Shown: in pieces, positions 34,523-43,842 of the stretch
How the letters are laid out: the number at the start of each line of letters is the position of its first letter
How positions within the stretch are numbered: position 1 is the stretch's first letter
NCBI GenBank assembly: GCA_902555945.1
Contig: CACDUS010000011.1
Location: 1-45,810 of the forward strand
DNA length: 45,810 bases
Reading direction: 5' to 3'
Source of the DNA: an uncultured Pelagibacteraceae bacterium
GTDB lineage: Bacteria > Pseudomonadota > Alphaproteobacteria > Pelagibacterales > Pelagibacteraceae
The notes under the pieces: model-generated
What the model was told of the DNA's origin: nothing
Database searches by the model: none
Seen by the model: only the letters and a program-made list of their open reading frames with translations
Program-made: the position numbers and the translations under genes

Positions 34523-34813
34523 TTAAAATATTATAGGTGCAATGTAGAGCTTCATACACATTTCTATGAACCAAATCAACAAAAGTAAAATTATTGGTGA
34601 AATATCTAAAGCACCTAAATTAGGTAAAAATCGTCTAATCCTACTTAAAAAAGGATCAGTTAATCGGTAGGTCAGTTCCAAAATTGAGTAAACAAATCTG
34701 TTTTGTGTATTTAAAATGTTAAAAGCGATCAACCAACTTACAATAACATTTACTATTACAACATAAGAATAAAGTTTTAGAATCTGTAAAACTAAATAAA
34801 AAATGGCGATCAT
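34523..34813 (-). CDS. YggT family membrane protein
   Basis: 96 residues, two main membrane helices. The family pattern is IVSWLIAFNILNTQNRFVYS, LTDPFLSRIRRFLPNLGALDISPIIL and a second helix. YggT proteins are linked to cell division/envelope and osmotic tolerance, but the activity is unknown. The start overlaps the mscS-like stop by four bases. Confidence 0.92.
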   Translation of the reverse strand: MIAIFYLVLQILKLYSYVVIVNVIVSWLIAFNILNTQNRFVYSILELTYRLTDPFLSRIRRFLPNLGALDISPIILLLLIWFIEMCMKLYIAPIIF

Positions 34814-35895
34814 TTTTTTTCAATGTAGATTGACTGACTTGGAAATGCAAAAGAGGCTTTATTTCTCTCTACAATTTGTTTGATCTCCAATGCTAAACGT
34901 TCTTTTACTGATAACCACTCATTCCAATTATCTGTTTTGGTAAAACAACGAACATACATATCTATTGAACTATCAGAAAACTTATCCACTCTGACAGCAA
35001 TACCGATACTCGTATTAAAATCATCACTTTTATTAATATGTTCTTCTATCTGATTTCTAATAGTTTTTAATTGGTCAACTGAAGTGTCATATTGAAGGGT
35101 AATTATCCAACTAATCAACCAATTCGAAGTTTCACTAATATTTATAACCGCATTTTCTGCAAATTGAAAATTTGGGATTATTGCTAAAGATTTATCAAAC
35201 TTTCTAATTGTTGTAGATCTAAAACCAATTTTTTCTACTATACCTTCAATAATACCATCAACTAAAATCCAATCACCAATCTTAAATCTTTTTTCAACAA
35301 GAACTAAAATTCCAGAAATTAAATTCTTAAATAAATCCTGAGCACCCAAAGCTACTGCAACTCCAAATAAACCCAAACCAGCTATTATTGGTCCAATCTT
35401 TATGCCCCATAATTCTAAAACTGCTGCTAAACCTAAAATAAAAATAAGTATCTTTAATGATTTGATTATCCATCCAATTAATTCTCTTGTTAAAATTTTA
35501 TCAAGACCACTTAAAATATAAGAAACTGGTTCAATAATCTGATGAATAACCCAAAAAATTAAAATTGTAATTAAAGTTCTATTTATTGTATCAACAACTT
35601 CTCTACCATCAGATGAAAAAGTCATATAATAACTAGCTATAAAAAAACCCAAAACAATTGGTAAAAATCTAGCCGGTCCGACTAACGCATTTACAAATGT
35701 ATCATCAAGTTTATTTGTAGTTCTTTTTGAAATAATTTCTAATTTTTTGATTATAAGTTTACTTATTAGACCTCTAAAAACTAAAAAAATTAAAAATATT
35801 CCAATTCCAATTAATATTTGAAAAATATCTACCCCTAAAATTCCTTTATTCCAGACTGATAAAAAAATTTCTGAAAAATTATTTATTAAATCCAT
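34810..35895 (-). CDS. Mechanosensitive channel, MscS family
   Basis: 361 residues: about five membrane helices, then the MscS pore helix (GLGLFGVAVALGAQDLFKNLISGI) and the beta domain KRFKIGDWILVDGIIEGIVEKIGFRSTTIRKFD, followed by the cytoplasmic alpha/beta part. It releases solutes on hypo-osmotic shock. Larger than E. coli MscS (286 residues) by extra N-terminal helices, a common variant. It follows hemD by two bases and overlaps yggT by four. Confidence 0.94.
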   Translation of the reverse strand: MDLINNFSEIFLSVWNKGILGVDIFQILIGIGIFLIFLVFRGLISKLIIKKLEIISKRTTNKLDDTFVNALVGPARFLPIVLGFFIASYYMTFSSDGREVVDTINRTLITILIFWVIHQIIEPVSYILSGLDKILTRELIGWIIKSLKILIFILGLAAVLELWGIKIGPIIAGLGLFGVAVALGAQDLFKNLISGILVLVEKRFKIGDWILVDGIIEGIVEKIGFRSTTIRKFDKSLAIIPNFQFAENAVINISETSNWLISWIITLQYDTSVDQLKTIRNQIEEHINKSDDFNTSIGIAVRVDKFSDSSIDMYVRCFTKTDNWNEWLSVKERLALEIKQIVERNKASFAFPSQSIYIEKK

Positions 35896-35897
35896 AT

Positions 35898-36596
35898 TTA
35901 AATTTTATATAGCAAAAACTCTTCTTCTCCAGGATTAAAAAGAAATATTTTTTTCCATTTAATTTCATTCAATATAGACGATGTTTTTTCACCAATACAC
36001 ATTAAATTAGTATTCATCCAAAGATTTTCCATCTGGTTAATTTTGATAAAATTTAGAAAACTCAAAGCGCTATTTTGTGAATAAAGATAAACAATTTCAG
36101 GCAAATTAGATTTTAATTCTTTCACAAAGTTTTCATTAAAAGTTTGATTATGTTTAACCCTGTAATTAATGATTCTCTTAATAAGGTAACCATCTTTTAA
36201 TAACTGCTGATCTAAATCAAATGAAATTATCTCACCACTAATATAGAGAAGTGGTTTATCTTTTTGCAAATAATTCTGTATGATTAATTCTTTTAAATTA
36301 AAAACATTCCCTTCTGCAGCTATTGTATTTTGAAAACCAATACTTCTTGCTTTTTTTTCTGTGGTTCCACCAACGCAAAAACACATAATATTTTTATCTA
36401 TTTTTTTTGAATCCAAAAATTTAACTGCATTTGCACTTGTAAATATAATTCCTCCATAAGCAGAATAATTAATATTTTCATAATTCTCACTTTCTATTTT
36501 CAACAATGGAATGTGAGAAACTTGATGTCCTAATGATTGAAACTTTAAAATCATTTCTGAACAATCTTCCAGAGGTCTAGTTAATAAAATATGCAT
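35898..36596 (-). CDS. hemD: Uroporphyrinogen-III synthase
   Basis: Closes and inverts ring D of hydroxymethylbilane to uroporphyrinogen III. 232 residues, divergent as in the family; the anchors are LLTRPLEDC at the N-terminus, GGIIFTSANAVKF, CFCVGGTTEKKA, LLYISGEII and VYLYSQNSALSFL. The position directly after hemC (one base gap) makes the call firm. Confidence 0.92.
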   Translation of the reverse strand: MHILLTRPLEDCSEMILKFQSLGHQVSHIPLLKIESENYENINYSAYGGIIFTSANAVKFLDSKKIDKNIMCFCVGGTTEKKARSIGFQNTIAAEGNVFNLKELIIQNYLQKDKPLLYISGEIISFDLDQQLLKDGYLIKRIINYRVKHNQTFNENFVKELKSNLPEIVYLYSQNSALSFLNFIKINQMENLWMNTNLMCIGEKTSSILNEIKWKKIFLFNPGEEEFLLYKI

Positions 36597-36597
36597 A

Positions 36598-37515
36598 TTA
36601 TCTTTTATATGAATTATTTGATTTATTTTTTAAAATTTGACCAATTTCTTTTCCGATTTCTCTAAATTTTTCAATTTTTACAATTTTTTTTTCGTAAAAT
36701 CTTTTGGAACCATCTAAAGAAAAAAGTTCTGCCTCAACAATAATATTATCTCCATCAATTATAGAATGTGCTCCCACAGCAGTTTCACAATCTCCTTCTA
36801 AAACTTTTAAAATATTTCTCTCAGCGTGTGCTCTTTTATAAGTTTCATTATGATTAATTTTTTTTAAAAGAGAAATTATTTCTTTATCATTTTCTCGACA
36901 TTGAAGGGCAATAATACCTTGCCCGGCACTAGGTATTATTTCTTCAGTCGAAAATATTTCAGTAATTTCATTTTCAAGTTTTAAACACTTTATTCCTGCT
37001 GAAGATAAAATTATTGCATCGTAATGGCCTTCTTTTAGTTTTTTAATCCTTGTATCAACATTACCTCTGATAAGTTTACAATTTACATCAGGTTTTATCT
37101 TTTTAATTTGAAATTCTCTTCTATATGAAGATGTTCCTACAACTGATTTTGCATCTAATTCCTTTAATTTTTTTTTGTCTCTAGAAATCAAAATTTCTTT
37201 GGGGTCACTTCTTTTTAAAAAAGTATCAGTTAATAAACCATCTGTTTCAATAGCTGGTAAATCTTTTAAAGCATGAACTGCTATATCTATACTTTTGTCT
37301 TGAAGTTCTTTTTCTATATTACTTGAAAATAAACCTTTGCCACCAAATTCAGATAATCTGACATCTTTTAGCTGATCACCTTTAGTGGTAATTGATTTAA
37401 TTTCAATATCTTCATCTTTAAGATTTACATTTTGAATAATGGCATCTTTAACCTTTTGTGCATAAAGCAAAGCTAATTTACTGCCTCTAGATCCAATTAT
37501 AATTTTTTTAGTCAT
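36598..37515 (-). CDS. hemC: Porphobilinogen deaminase (hydroxymethylbilane synthase)
   Basis: Links four porphobilinogens into hydroxymethylbilane for tetrapyrrole synthesis. 305 residues; IGSRGSKLALLYAQ, GGKGLFSSNIEKEL, catalytic Asp85 in HALKDLP, the arginine-rich RRE and RGNVDTR regions, and the dipyrromethane-anchoring Cys243 in LEGDCETAVGAH. First gene of the minus-strand unit; divergent from tsaD with 56 bases between. Confidence 0.97.
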   Translation of the reverse strand: MTKKIIIGSRGSKLALLYAQKVKDAIIQNVNLKDEDIEIKSITTKGDQLKDVRLSEFGGKGLFSSNIEKELQDKSIDIAVHALKDLPAIETDGLLTDTFLKRSDPKEILISRDKKKLKELDAKSVVGTSSYRREFQIKKIKPDVNCKLIRGNVDTRIKKLKEGHYDAIILSSAGIKCLKLENEITEIFSTEEIIPSAGQGIIALQCRENDKEIISLLKKINHNETYKRAHAERNILKVLEGDCETAVGAHSIIDGDNIIVEAELFSLDGSKRFYEKKIVKIEKFREIGKEIGQILKNKSNNSYKR

Positions 37516-37571
37516 TAATAAATTTATTTCTTTTTTGTATTGAGATTGTACAATTATTAAAAACTATTTGA

Positions 37572-38645
37572 ATGAATAAAAAACCCTTAATTCTAGGAAT
37601 AGAGTCTAGTTGTGACGAAACAGCTGCATCCATTATATCAGAGAATGGTAAAGGAAATCCAATTGTCTTATCCAATATTGTATCAAGCCAAGTAGATGTT
37701 CATAAGGAATTTGGCGGTGTTGTCCCCGAACTAGCTGCTAGATCTCATATAGAAAAAATTGACTGGATAGTCCAAAAAGCTATAGATGATAGTGGAATAA
37801 AAATCGAAGATATAGACGCTGTTGCATCAACAGCCGGACCTGGATTAATTGTCTGTCTTTCAGTTGGATTGAGTTTTGGAAAAGCCCTTGCTGGTTCATT
37901 AAAAAAACCATTCATAGCGGTTAATCATTTAGAAGGTCATGCTTTAAGTCCTAAATTAAACTCAGAATTAAATTATCCTTATTTACTTTTACTAATTTCA
38001 GGAGGTCATTCACAATATTTGAGTGTTAAGAATTTAGGTGAATATAAAAGACTAGGAACGACAATTGATGATGCTATCGGAGAAGCTTTTGATAAAACTG
38101 CAAAACTCTTAGGAATAGAATTTCCAGGTGGTCCACAAATAGAAGTTTTGGCAAAAAAAGGAGATCCTGATAGATATAATTTACCAAAACCTATTTTTAA
38201 CAAGGGTGGTTGTAATTTGTCATTTGCTGGACTTAAGACTGCGGTACTTAAAATCACAAAAGAAATTAAAAACGATCAAGAAAAATTCGATCTTGCAGCA
38301 TCTTTTCAAAAAACAATAATTGAAATTTTATTTAAAAAAACAAAAATTGCATTTACTGAGTTTGAAAAACAAATTAAACCTAAAGAAAAAAAATTTGTTG
38401 TTGCAGGTGGAGTCGCTGCAAATAAAGGAATCAGAAATATGTTAATTAATCTTTGTAAAAAAGAAAAATATAATCCTATTTTCCCACCTATTGAATTATG
38501 TGGAGATAACGCAGCGATGATTGCAATGGTAGGATTAGAAAAGTTCAAATTAAAAAAATTTGATAATTTAGATTATCCAGGTAAACCTAGATGGCCTTTA
38601 GATGAAAAAGCTGCGTTTCTAAAAGGAGCAGGAGTAAAACTTTAA
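37572..38645 (+). CDS. tsaD: tRNA threonylcarbamoyladenosine transferase TsaD
   Basis: Transfers the threonylcarbamoyl group to A37 of ANN-decoding tRNAs, with TsaB and TsaE. 357 residues; N-terminal LGIESSCDETAAS, the metal-binding His119 and His123 in VNHLEGHAL, LLLISGGHSQ, the FPGGPQIE region and GGVAANKGIR. Its stop overlaps the next start by one base (TAATG). Confidence 0.97.
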   Translation: MNKKPLILGIESSCDETAASIISENGKGNPIVLSNIVSSQVDVHKEFGGVVPELAARSHIEKIDWIVQKAIDDSGIKIEDIDAVASTAGPGLIVCLSVGLSFGKALAGSLKKPFIAVNHLEGHALSPKLNSELNYPYLLLLISGGHSQYLSVKNLGEYKRLGTTIDDAIGEAFDKTAKLLGIEFPGGPQIEVLAKKGDPDRYNLPKPIFNKGGCNLSFAGLKTAVLKITKEIKNDQEKFDLAASFQKTIIEILFKKTKIAFTEFEKQIKPKEKKFVVAGGVAANKGIRNMLINLCKKEKYNPIFPPIELCGDNAAMIAMVGLEKFKLKKFDNLDYPGKPRWPLDEKAAFLKGAGVKL

Positions 38646-39400
38646 TGAAGAAAAAATTAGGATTAATACAAACAGGCGGTTTAGGTGATATTCATATAGC
38701 TCTGCCTATAGCATTGTTTTATCATAAAAAAAATTTTGAAATATATTGGCCAATATTTGAAAACTGGGTTACCCAAATGAAACATTATGTGCCTTGGGTT
38801 AATTGGATAGGAATACCAAAAGAGAATAAAGAACACGCCTATAATGAACCAGTAAAAATTTTAGACTCAATGGGAGTAGAAAAAAAAATTCCTTTATATA
38901 ATTTTTTAGGAACAAAAATCGAATTGTCCAATACTCCATATTTTCCTCATGTAAGTTTTGATAAATACAAATATATTAAAGCTGATGTTCCCTTTTTTTA
39001 TAAATGGAAACTAAACGAATGTATAAAAAGGGATACTGAAAGAGAAGATGAAATATTTAATAAATTTGTAAGAAATGAAAACTTTGTTGTTACACATTTA
39101 AAAGCAAGTATTCATACTGCAGCTTTTGATTTGTCTTTGATCCCAAAAGACTTTCAGATTATTGAAATTAGTGATGATGGTTTTGTGCTTGATTGGTTAA
39201 AAATAATTGAAAAAGCCAAAATGTTGTTTATGACAAATAGTGTGATGGCAAATATTACTGAACAATTGAATATTAATAATACCAAATATTACATACCTAG
39301 AACCAACATATTTAATAATCCAATATTTATAAATAATTGGATTTGGATTAAAAATCAAAATATAGACCCAAAAACTAATCTCACTGGAATAAAATTTTAA
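38645..39400 (+). CDS. Glycosyltransferase family 9-like protein
   Basis: 251 residues. The N-terminal LIQTGGLGDIHIALPIALFY matches the GxGD nucleotide-sugar loop of heptosyltransferase-like (GT-9) enzymes. The C-terminal DWLKIIEKAKMLFMTNSVMANITEQL matches the site where GT-9 proteins bind the donor (usually SxxxHxA). The middle is unlike classical GT-9, and the usual late His is replaced by Asn (MANITE), so activity is uncertain. In alphaproteobacteria gpsA is normally found directly after tsaD. This gene is coupled to tsaD by a one-base overlap, so the insertion is well adapted. Confidence 0.65.
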   Translation: MKKKLGLIQTGGLGDIHIALPIALFYHKKNFEIYWPIFENWVTQMKHYVPWVNWIGIPKENKEHAYNEPVKILDSMGVEKKIPLYNFLGTKIELSNTPYFPHVSFDKYKYIKADVPFFYKWKLNECIKRDTEREDEIFNKFVRNENFVVTHLKASIHTAAFDLSLIPKDFQIIEISDDGFVLDWLKIIEKAKMLFMTNSVMANITEQLNINNTKYYIPRTNIFNNPIFINNWIWIKNQNIDPKTNLTGIKF

Positions 39401-39437
39401 TTTTGCATAAATTAAAATAATAAAATATCATTAATTT

Positions 39438-40301
39438 ATGAGCGGCAATGAATTCTTAACTATTTATAGAAATCTATTTCCATTGATGAAAAGACATCTT
39501 GATATGCTTACTCTAAGACATTGGGATAAAAAAATTTCTATGTCAAAAAATATATTAAACAAAAGTGGAATGAAATTTTATTCTCAAAATGATGAAGATG
39601 GTATTTTAATGGAAATTTTAAATAGAATTAATATCAAACAAGGAAATTTTTTTGAAATTGGTGTATGTGGTGGACTCAAAAACAATGGTACCGAATGTAA
39701 TACAATAATTTTGCTTATGTTAGGATGGAGCGGTATTTGGATTGATGGGGTAAATATTGATCTTGATTTACCAAAAGAAAGTAAACTAAATTTTTTTAAA
39801 CAATTTCTTAATAAAGATAACTGCATAAAAACTTTTAATGATGCACTTGAAAAATCAAAAATTAATAAATCTGAAATTAATGTTGTTTCAGTTGATATCG
39901 ATGGAAATGATTTTTATATCACTGAGTCAATTTTAAAAGAAGGATTCCAACCTGATTGTTTTATAGTTGAATATAATGGTAAATTTCCACCCCCTATTGT
40001 CTACAATATGCCATACGATGAAAATTATGTATGGAAAGGAGGTGATGAGCAAGGATGTAGTTTACAATTTTATGTAAACTTTTTTGATAAATTTGGATAT
40101 AATTTAGTCTGTTGCAACATAACTGGAACAAACGCATTTTTTGTTCATAATAAACACAAAGATAAGTTTAAAGATGTACCAAAAGATATCAAAGATATTT
40201 TTTACCCACCAGATTATAATTGGTTTACTCAAATAGGTCACAGTACCTCGGCTAAAACAATAGAACATTTTGCTAAAATCGTAGATAAACCAAAAAAGTA
40301 A
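39438..40301 (+). CDS. FkbM-like methyltransferase-fold protein
   Basis: 287 residues. SQNDEDGILMEILNRI, GNFFEIGVCGGLKNNGTECNT, LLMLGWSGIWIDG and VVSVDIDGNDFYITESIL form the Rossmann-like core seen in FkbM-type methyltransferases and in many uncharacterised proteins of surface polysaccharide clusters and marine phages. The late part (CSLQFYVNFFDKFGYNLVCC, NAFFVHN) fits the same group. The substrate is unknown. It is not part of the usual tsaD-EVE neighbourhood and pairs with the GT-9-like gene 37 bases upstream. Confidence 0.7.
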   Translation: MSGNEFLTIYRNLFPLMKRHLDMLTLRHWDKKISMSKNILNKSGMKFYSQNDEDGILMEILNRINIKQGNFFEIGVCGGLKNNGTECNTIILLMLGWSGIWIDGVNIDLDLPKESKLNFFKQFLNKDNCIKTFNDALEKSKINKSEINVVSVDIDGNDFYITESILKEGFQPDCFIVEYNGKFPPPIVYNMPYDENYVWKGGDEQGCSLQFYVNFFDKFGYNLVCCNITGTNAFFVHNKHKDKFKDVPKDIKDIFYPPDYNWFTQIGHSTSAKTIEHFAKIVDKPKK

Positions 40302-40316
40302 ATTTATTCAAAAATT

Positions 40317-40730
40317 ATGAAATATTGGTTAATGAAATCAGAACCAAATGTATGGTCGATAGACCAACAAGAAAAAGCTGGAAAAAAAGGAGCCACTTGG
40401 GATGGTGTCAGGAACTATCAAGCTGCAAAAAATTTGAAAATGATGAAAAAAGGTGATCAATGTTTTTTTTATCATTCAAATATAGGAAAAGAGATTGTGG
40501 GTATCGTGAAAGTAATAAAAGAACACTACCTAGACAAAACGGACCAATCTGGTCGGTTTGTAGCAGTTACAGTAAAATTTTTAGAAAAATTAAAAAAACC
40601 CATTCCTTTAGAAAAAATTAAAAAAAACAAGGAATTAAGCCACTTATCACTCATAAAACAAAGTAGACTCTCTGTCATGCCTATCGACTCTAAAAGCTGG
40701 AAAATTTTAAATAAGATGAGTAAGATTTAA
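40317..40730 (+). CDS. EVE domain-containing protein
   Basis: 137-residue PUA-like EVE domain protein. KYWLMKSEPNVWSIDQ, WDGVRNYQAAKNLKMMKKGDQCFFYHSN and GIVKVIKEHY form the full family pattern, including the aromatic cage residues thought to bind modified bases in DNA or RNA. Commonly found near tsaD and gpsA in alphaproteobacteria. It precedes acsA by 12 bases. Confidence 0.94.
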   Translation: MKYWLMKSEPNVWSIDQQEKAGKKGATWDGVRNYQAAKNLKMMKKGDQCFFYHSNIGKEIVGIVKVIKEHYLDKTDQSGRFVAVTVKFLEKLKKPIPLEKIKKNKELSHLSLIKQSRLSVMPIDSKSWKILNKMSKI

Positions 40731-40742
40731 ATATAATATTTT

Positions 40743-42836
40743 ATGCCGAAAAAAAAAAGAAAAAATAAATCAAAAAAGAAAACCTCAAAAAAAAGAAAGG
40801 TTAAAAAAAGAAAAAAAATAAAAATTAAGACTAAAAAAAAATTGTTTAGAAGCAAAAAGAGACCTAAAACAAAAAATAAAAATACCAAAGAAACTTCATC
40901 TCAAGAATTAATTTTCAAAACTAAACCGGAATGGATTAAAAACAGTCTTGCAAGCAAATCACAGTATCAAAATAAATATTCAGAATCTATTAAGAACAAT
41001 AATGCTTTTTGGAAAAAAGAAGGAAAGCGAATTACGTGGATCAAGCCATATAAAAAAATAAAAGATGTAAAATACAGTAAAAATGATGTTAGAATTAAAT
41101 GGTATGAGGATGGAACTTTAAATGCTTCTGCAAACTGTATCGATCGACATTTAAAAGATAAAAAGGATAAAACTGCTATTATTTGGGTTGGAGATGATCC
41201 AAAAGATACGCAAAAGATATCCTACAAACAATTACACCAAAAAGTTTCAAAAGCTGCAAATGGTCTTAAAAAATTAGGAATTAAAAGAGGTGATAGAGTA
41301 ACCATTTACTTAACGATGATACCTGAACTAGCAATCTTAATGTTGGCTTGTGCTAGAATCGGTGCAGTACATTCAATAATTTTTGGAGGTTTTTCAGCTG
41401 AGTCAATCTCTGGCAGAGTTAACGATTGCGAGTCTGAGTATATTATAACCGCTGATGAAGGTGTAAGAGGGGGAAAAACAATTCCTTTAAAAGCTACTAC
41501 TGATGAAGCCTTAACTAATTGTCCAAACGTAAAGAAATGTGTAGTCGTAAAAAGAACTGGTAATTATGTTTTTTGGAATAATGAAAGAGATGTTTGGTAC
41601 CATGAATTAATAAAAGATGTTCCAAATAATTGTGAACCAGAAGAAATGAACGCTGAAGACCCATTATTTATTCTATACACATCTGGATCAACAGGTAAAC
41701 CAAAAGGAGTTTTACATACCACTGGTGGTTATATGGTTTATGCATCAATGACACATCAATATATCTTCAATTATAAACCTAAAGATATTTATTGGTGCAC
41801 TGCTGATATAGGTTGGGTTACTGGACATAGTTATATTATATATGGACCACTTTCAAATGGGGCGACAACAATCATGTTTGAAGGGGTACCAAACTATCCT
41901 GATAGCTCGAGATGGTGGCAAATTGTCGATAAATTTAAAGTTAATACTTTTTATACTGCACCGACTGCGATAAGAGCTTTGATGAGAGAAGGTGACGAAC
42001 CAGTAAATAAAACTTCTAGAAAATCATTAAAACTACTGGGAACAGTAGGAGAGCCAATTAATCCAGAGGCTTGGTTATGGTACTACAAAACTGTCGGTAA
42101 TTCTAAATGCCCAATTGTAGATACTTGGTGGCAAACAGAGACAGGTGGAATATTAATAGCACCTCAAACTGGAGCTATACCACTTAAACCAGGATCAGCA
42201 ACAAAACCTTTTTATGGCATCAAGCCTGTCCTTGTCGATAAAGATGGCAATGAAATAAAAGGAGCAGGTGAAGGTAGATTATGTATTGCACAATCATGGC
42301 CAGGACAAATGAGAACTGTCTATGGTGATCATCAAAGATTTGTAGATACTTATTTTTCACAATTTGATGGTAAATATTTCACTGGTGACGGATGTAAAAG
42401 AGACAAAGATGGATATTATTGGATTACAGGAAGAGTAGATGATGTAATTATAGTTTCTGGACATAATCTTGGTACCGCAGAAATTGAAAGTGCATTTGTT
42501 GCACATCCAAAAGTTGCTGAAGCTGCGGTGGTTGGATATCCCCACGATATAAAAGGGAACGGTCTTTACTGCTACGTAACTTTAAATGCTGGTGAGATTG
42601 AAACTGGTGAACTAGAGAGAGATCTTAAATTGTGGGTAAGAAAACAAATTGGCCCTCTTGCAACACCTGATTTAATTCATTTTTCTCCCGGCTTACCTAA
42701 AACAAGATCGGGAAAAATTATGAGAAGGATTTTGAGAAAAATTGCTGCAAATGAACATGATCAATTAGGTGACACAACCACCTTAGCGGATCCAAGTGTT
42801 GTAGATAGTTTGGTGGAGAATAGAAAAAATATTTAA
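40743..42836 (+). CDS. acsA: Acetyl-CoA synthetase with lysine-rich N-terminal extension
   Basis: Activates acetate to acetyl-CoA through acetyl-AMP. The core is standard: [17 protein letters not shown] start of the Acs fold, ATP loop [54 protein letters not shown], and the catalytic Lys658 in [11 protein letters not shown] that Pat-type acetyltransferases modify. Odd: residues 1-50 contain 31 Lys or Arg, a basic tail absent from typical Acs proteins of about 650 residues. No other ATG lies between this tail and the core; a TTG at codon 34 is the only alternative start noticed. Shares its stop TTAA with the convergent gene. Confidence 0.95.
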   Translation: MPKKKRKNKSKKKTSKKRKVKKRKKIKIKTKKKLFRSKKRPKTKNKNTKETSSQELIFKTKPEWIKNSLASKSQYQNKYSESIKNNNAFWKKEGKRITWIKPYKKIKDVKYSKNDVRIKWYEDGTLNASANCIDRHLKDKKDKTAIIWVGDDPKDTQKISYKQLHQKVSKAANGLKKLGIKRGDRVTIYLTMIPELAILMLACARIGAVHSIIFGGFSAESISGRVNDCESEYIITADEGVRGGKTIPLKATTDEALTNCPNVKKCVVVKRTGNYVFWNNERDVWYHELIKDVPNNCEPEEMNAEDPLFILYTSGSTGKPKGVLHTTGGYMVYASMTHQYIFNYKPKDIYWCTADIGWVTGHSYIIYGPLSNGATTIMFEGVPNYPDSSRWWQIVDKFKVNTFYTAPTAIRALMREGDEPVNKTSRKSLKLLGTVGEPINPEAWLWYYKTVGNSKCPIVDTWWQTETGGILIAPQTGAIPLKPGSATKPFYGIKPVLVDKDGNEIKGAGEGRLCIAQSWPGQMRTVYGDHQRFVDTYFSQFDGKYFTGDGCKRDKDGYYWITGRVDDVIIVSGHNLGTAEIESAFVAHPKVAEAAVVGYPHDIKGNGLYCYVTLNAGEIETGELERDLKLWVRKQIGPLATPDLIHFSPGLPKTRSGKIMRRILRKIAANEHDQLGDTTTLADPSVVDSLVENRKNI

Positions 42837-43456
42837 AAGTTTATTCTGTCATTAAATTCTTTTTTAACAACATCCCATTTTAAAATAACTGAGTTTAAAA
42901 CTATTTTACGATCTAATGTTTTAAGTTCATCTGCTATTGGTGCCCACTCATATAATGATAAAGCACTTGGATTAAACGGTAGATCTTTAAAATAATTATC
43001 CCAGTTCATATCAAGCAACCTTTTATTGAAATTTTTTTTTGCATACTCAACAATATCTAATGGCATTTTATTTGATACCTCATCATCTAAAATTTTTAAA
43101 AAAACTTCTTTTGCTTTATCAATTTCATTATAATTATGATTTACTTTTAAATAAGAAAATGTGAAAAAAGTAAGATCTTGAAGAGCAACAGCATAAATAT
43201 TCCATTTTGCTAAATTAACAGACCTCATAAATTCATCATTTTCAAAATGAAGAACATATCTTGTGCCCATTCTAGTTTTTAAATAACTATAGAGTGTAAC
43301 TTGAGATACCCATGCTGATTTGTTTTGAATGAAAGTCTCTAAATCATCTAAAGTTTGAATTTTTTTTTTTGGAATAAATGCTTTAAATAACCCAAATAAA
43401 TAAATCTTAAAATCATTCCAAGTTAAATCTTTCCAAGTAAGTTTGTATTTTCCCAT
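42833..43456 (-). CDS. Conserved-looking protein of unknown function
   Basis: 207 residues, soluble, mostly helical pattern, rich in aromatic residues ([63 protein letters not shown]). No signal peptide or membrane helix. I do not recognise a named family. Ends with a four-base overlap on the convergent acsA stop. Monocistronic and divergent from the symporter genes with a 125-base gap. Confidence 0.75.
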   Translation of the reverse strand: MGKYKLTWKDLTWNDFKIYLFGLFKAFIPKKKIQTLDDLETFIQNKSAWVSQVTLYSYLKTRMGTRYVLHFENDEFMRSVNLAKWNIYAVALQDLTFFTFSYLKVNHNYNEIDKAKEVFLKILDDEVSNKMPLDIVEYAKKNFNKRLLDMNWDNYFKDLPFNPSALSLYEWAPIADELKTLDRKIVLNSVILKWDVVKKEFNDRINF

Positions 43457-43490
43457 AAAATAGGCAATTTTCTTAGTTTATAACCTAAAA

Positions 43491-43563
43491 ACTAGCCAAA
43501 TATGAACAATTTTAACACTTTAAATCTCTTTCATAATGGTTATGGTTTTGGCCAGTTATAACT
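43491..43563 (+). promoter_or_regulatory. Inverted repeats upstream of the symporter operon
   Basis: ACTAGCCAAA (43491-43500) and TTTGGCCAGT (43547-43556) form a ten-position stem with one mismatch. The second arm overlaps a perfect ten-base palindrome AGTTATAACT (43554-43563). A GAGAGAGG ribosome binding region follows before the ATG at 43582. Could be an operator or a leader hairpin for the symporter operon. No promoter boxes of convincing spacing were found. Confidence 0.35.
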
Positions 43564-43581
43564 AAAAAGAGAGAGGTATAT

Positions 43582-43842
43582 ATGTCAAAACAAGCACAAC
43601 ACTGGGAAAAAACCAGGGGATTGCTATTTGTTACATTAGCAATTTGGTTTGTATTCTCAATGGGTATCTTCCTTTTTGGAGCAGAGATGAACGAAGTTAC
43701 GGGACCATTTGGTTATCCGTTAACTTATTGGTTCACTTGTCAAGGTTCTCTTGCAATTTTCGTAATCCTAATTTTCTGGTTTTCGAATAGACAAGAAAAA
43801 ATTGATGAAGAGTTCGGCTTCAGTGAGAGAGGAGACGACTAA
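43582..43842 (+). CDS. DUF4212 small subunit of sodium:solute symporter
   Basis: 86 residues, two membrane helices. The pattern HWEKTRGLLFVTLAIWFVFSM, GFPLTYWF-like GYPLTYWFTCQGSLAIFVILIFW and the charged tail NRQEKIDEEFGF match the DUF4212 'sodium/solute symporter small subunit' family. It is always found before a large SSS-family permease and overlaps it here by one base (TAATG). A strong purine-rich ribosome binding site precedes it. Confidence 0.94.
   Translation: MSKQAQHWEKTRGLLFVTLAIWFVFSMGIFLFGAEMNEVTGPFGYPLTYWFTCQGSLAIFVILIFWFSNRQEKIDEEFGFSERGDD

Noticed and set aside
43503..43537. Sigma-70 promoter for the symporter operon (TTAACA with CATAAT)
   Set aside because: Spacing is only 14 bases, and other pairings give 23; no acceptable promoter could be supported.
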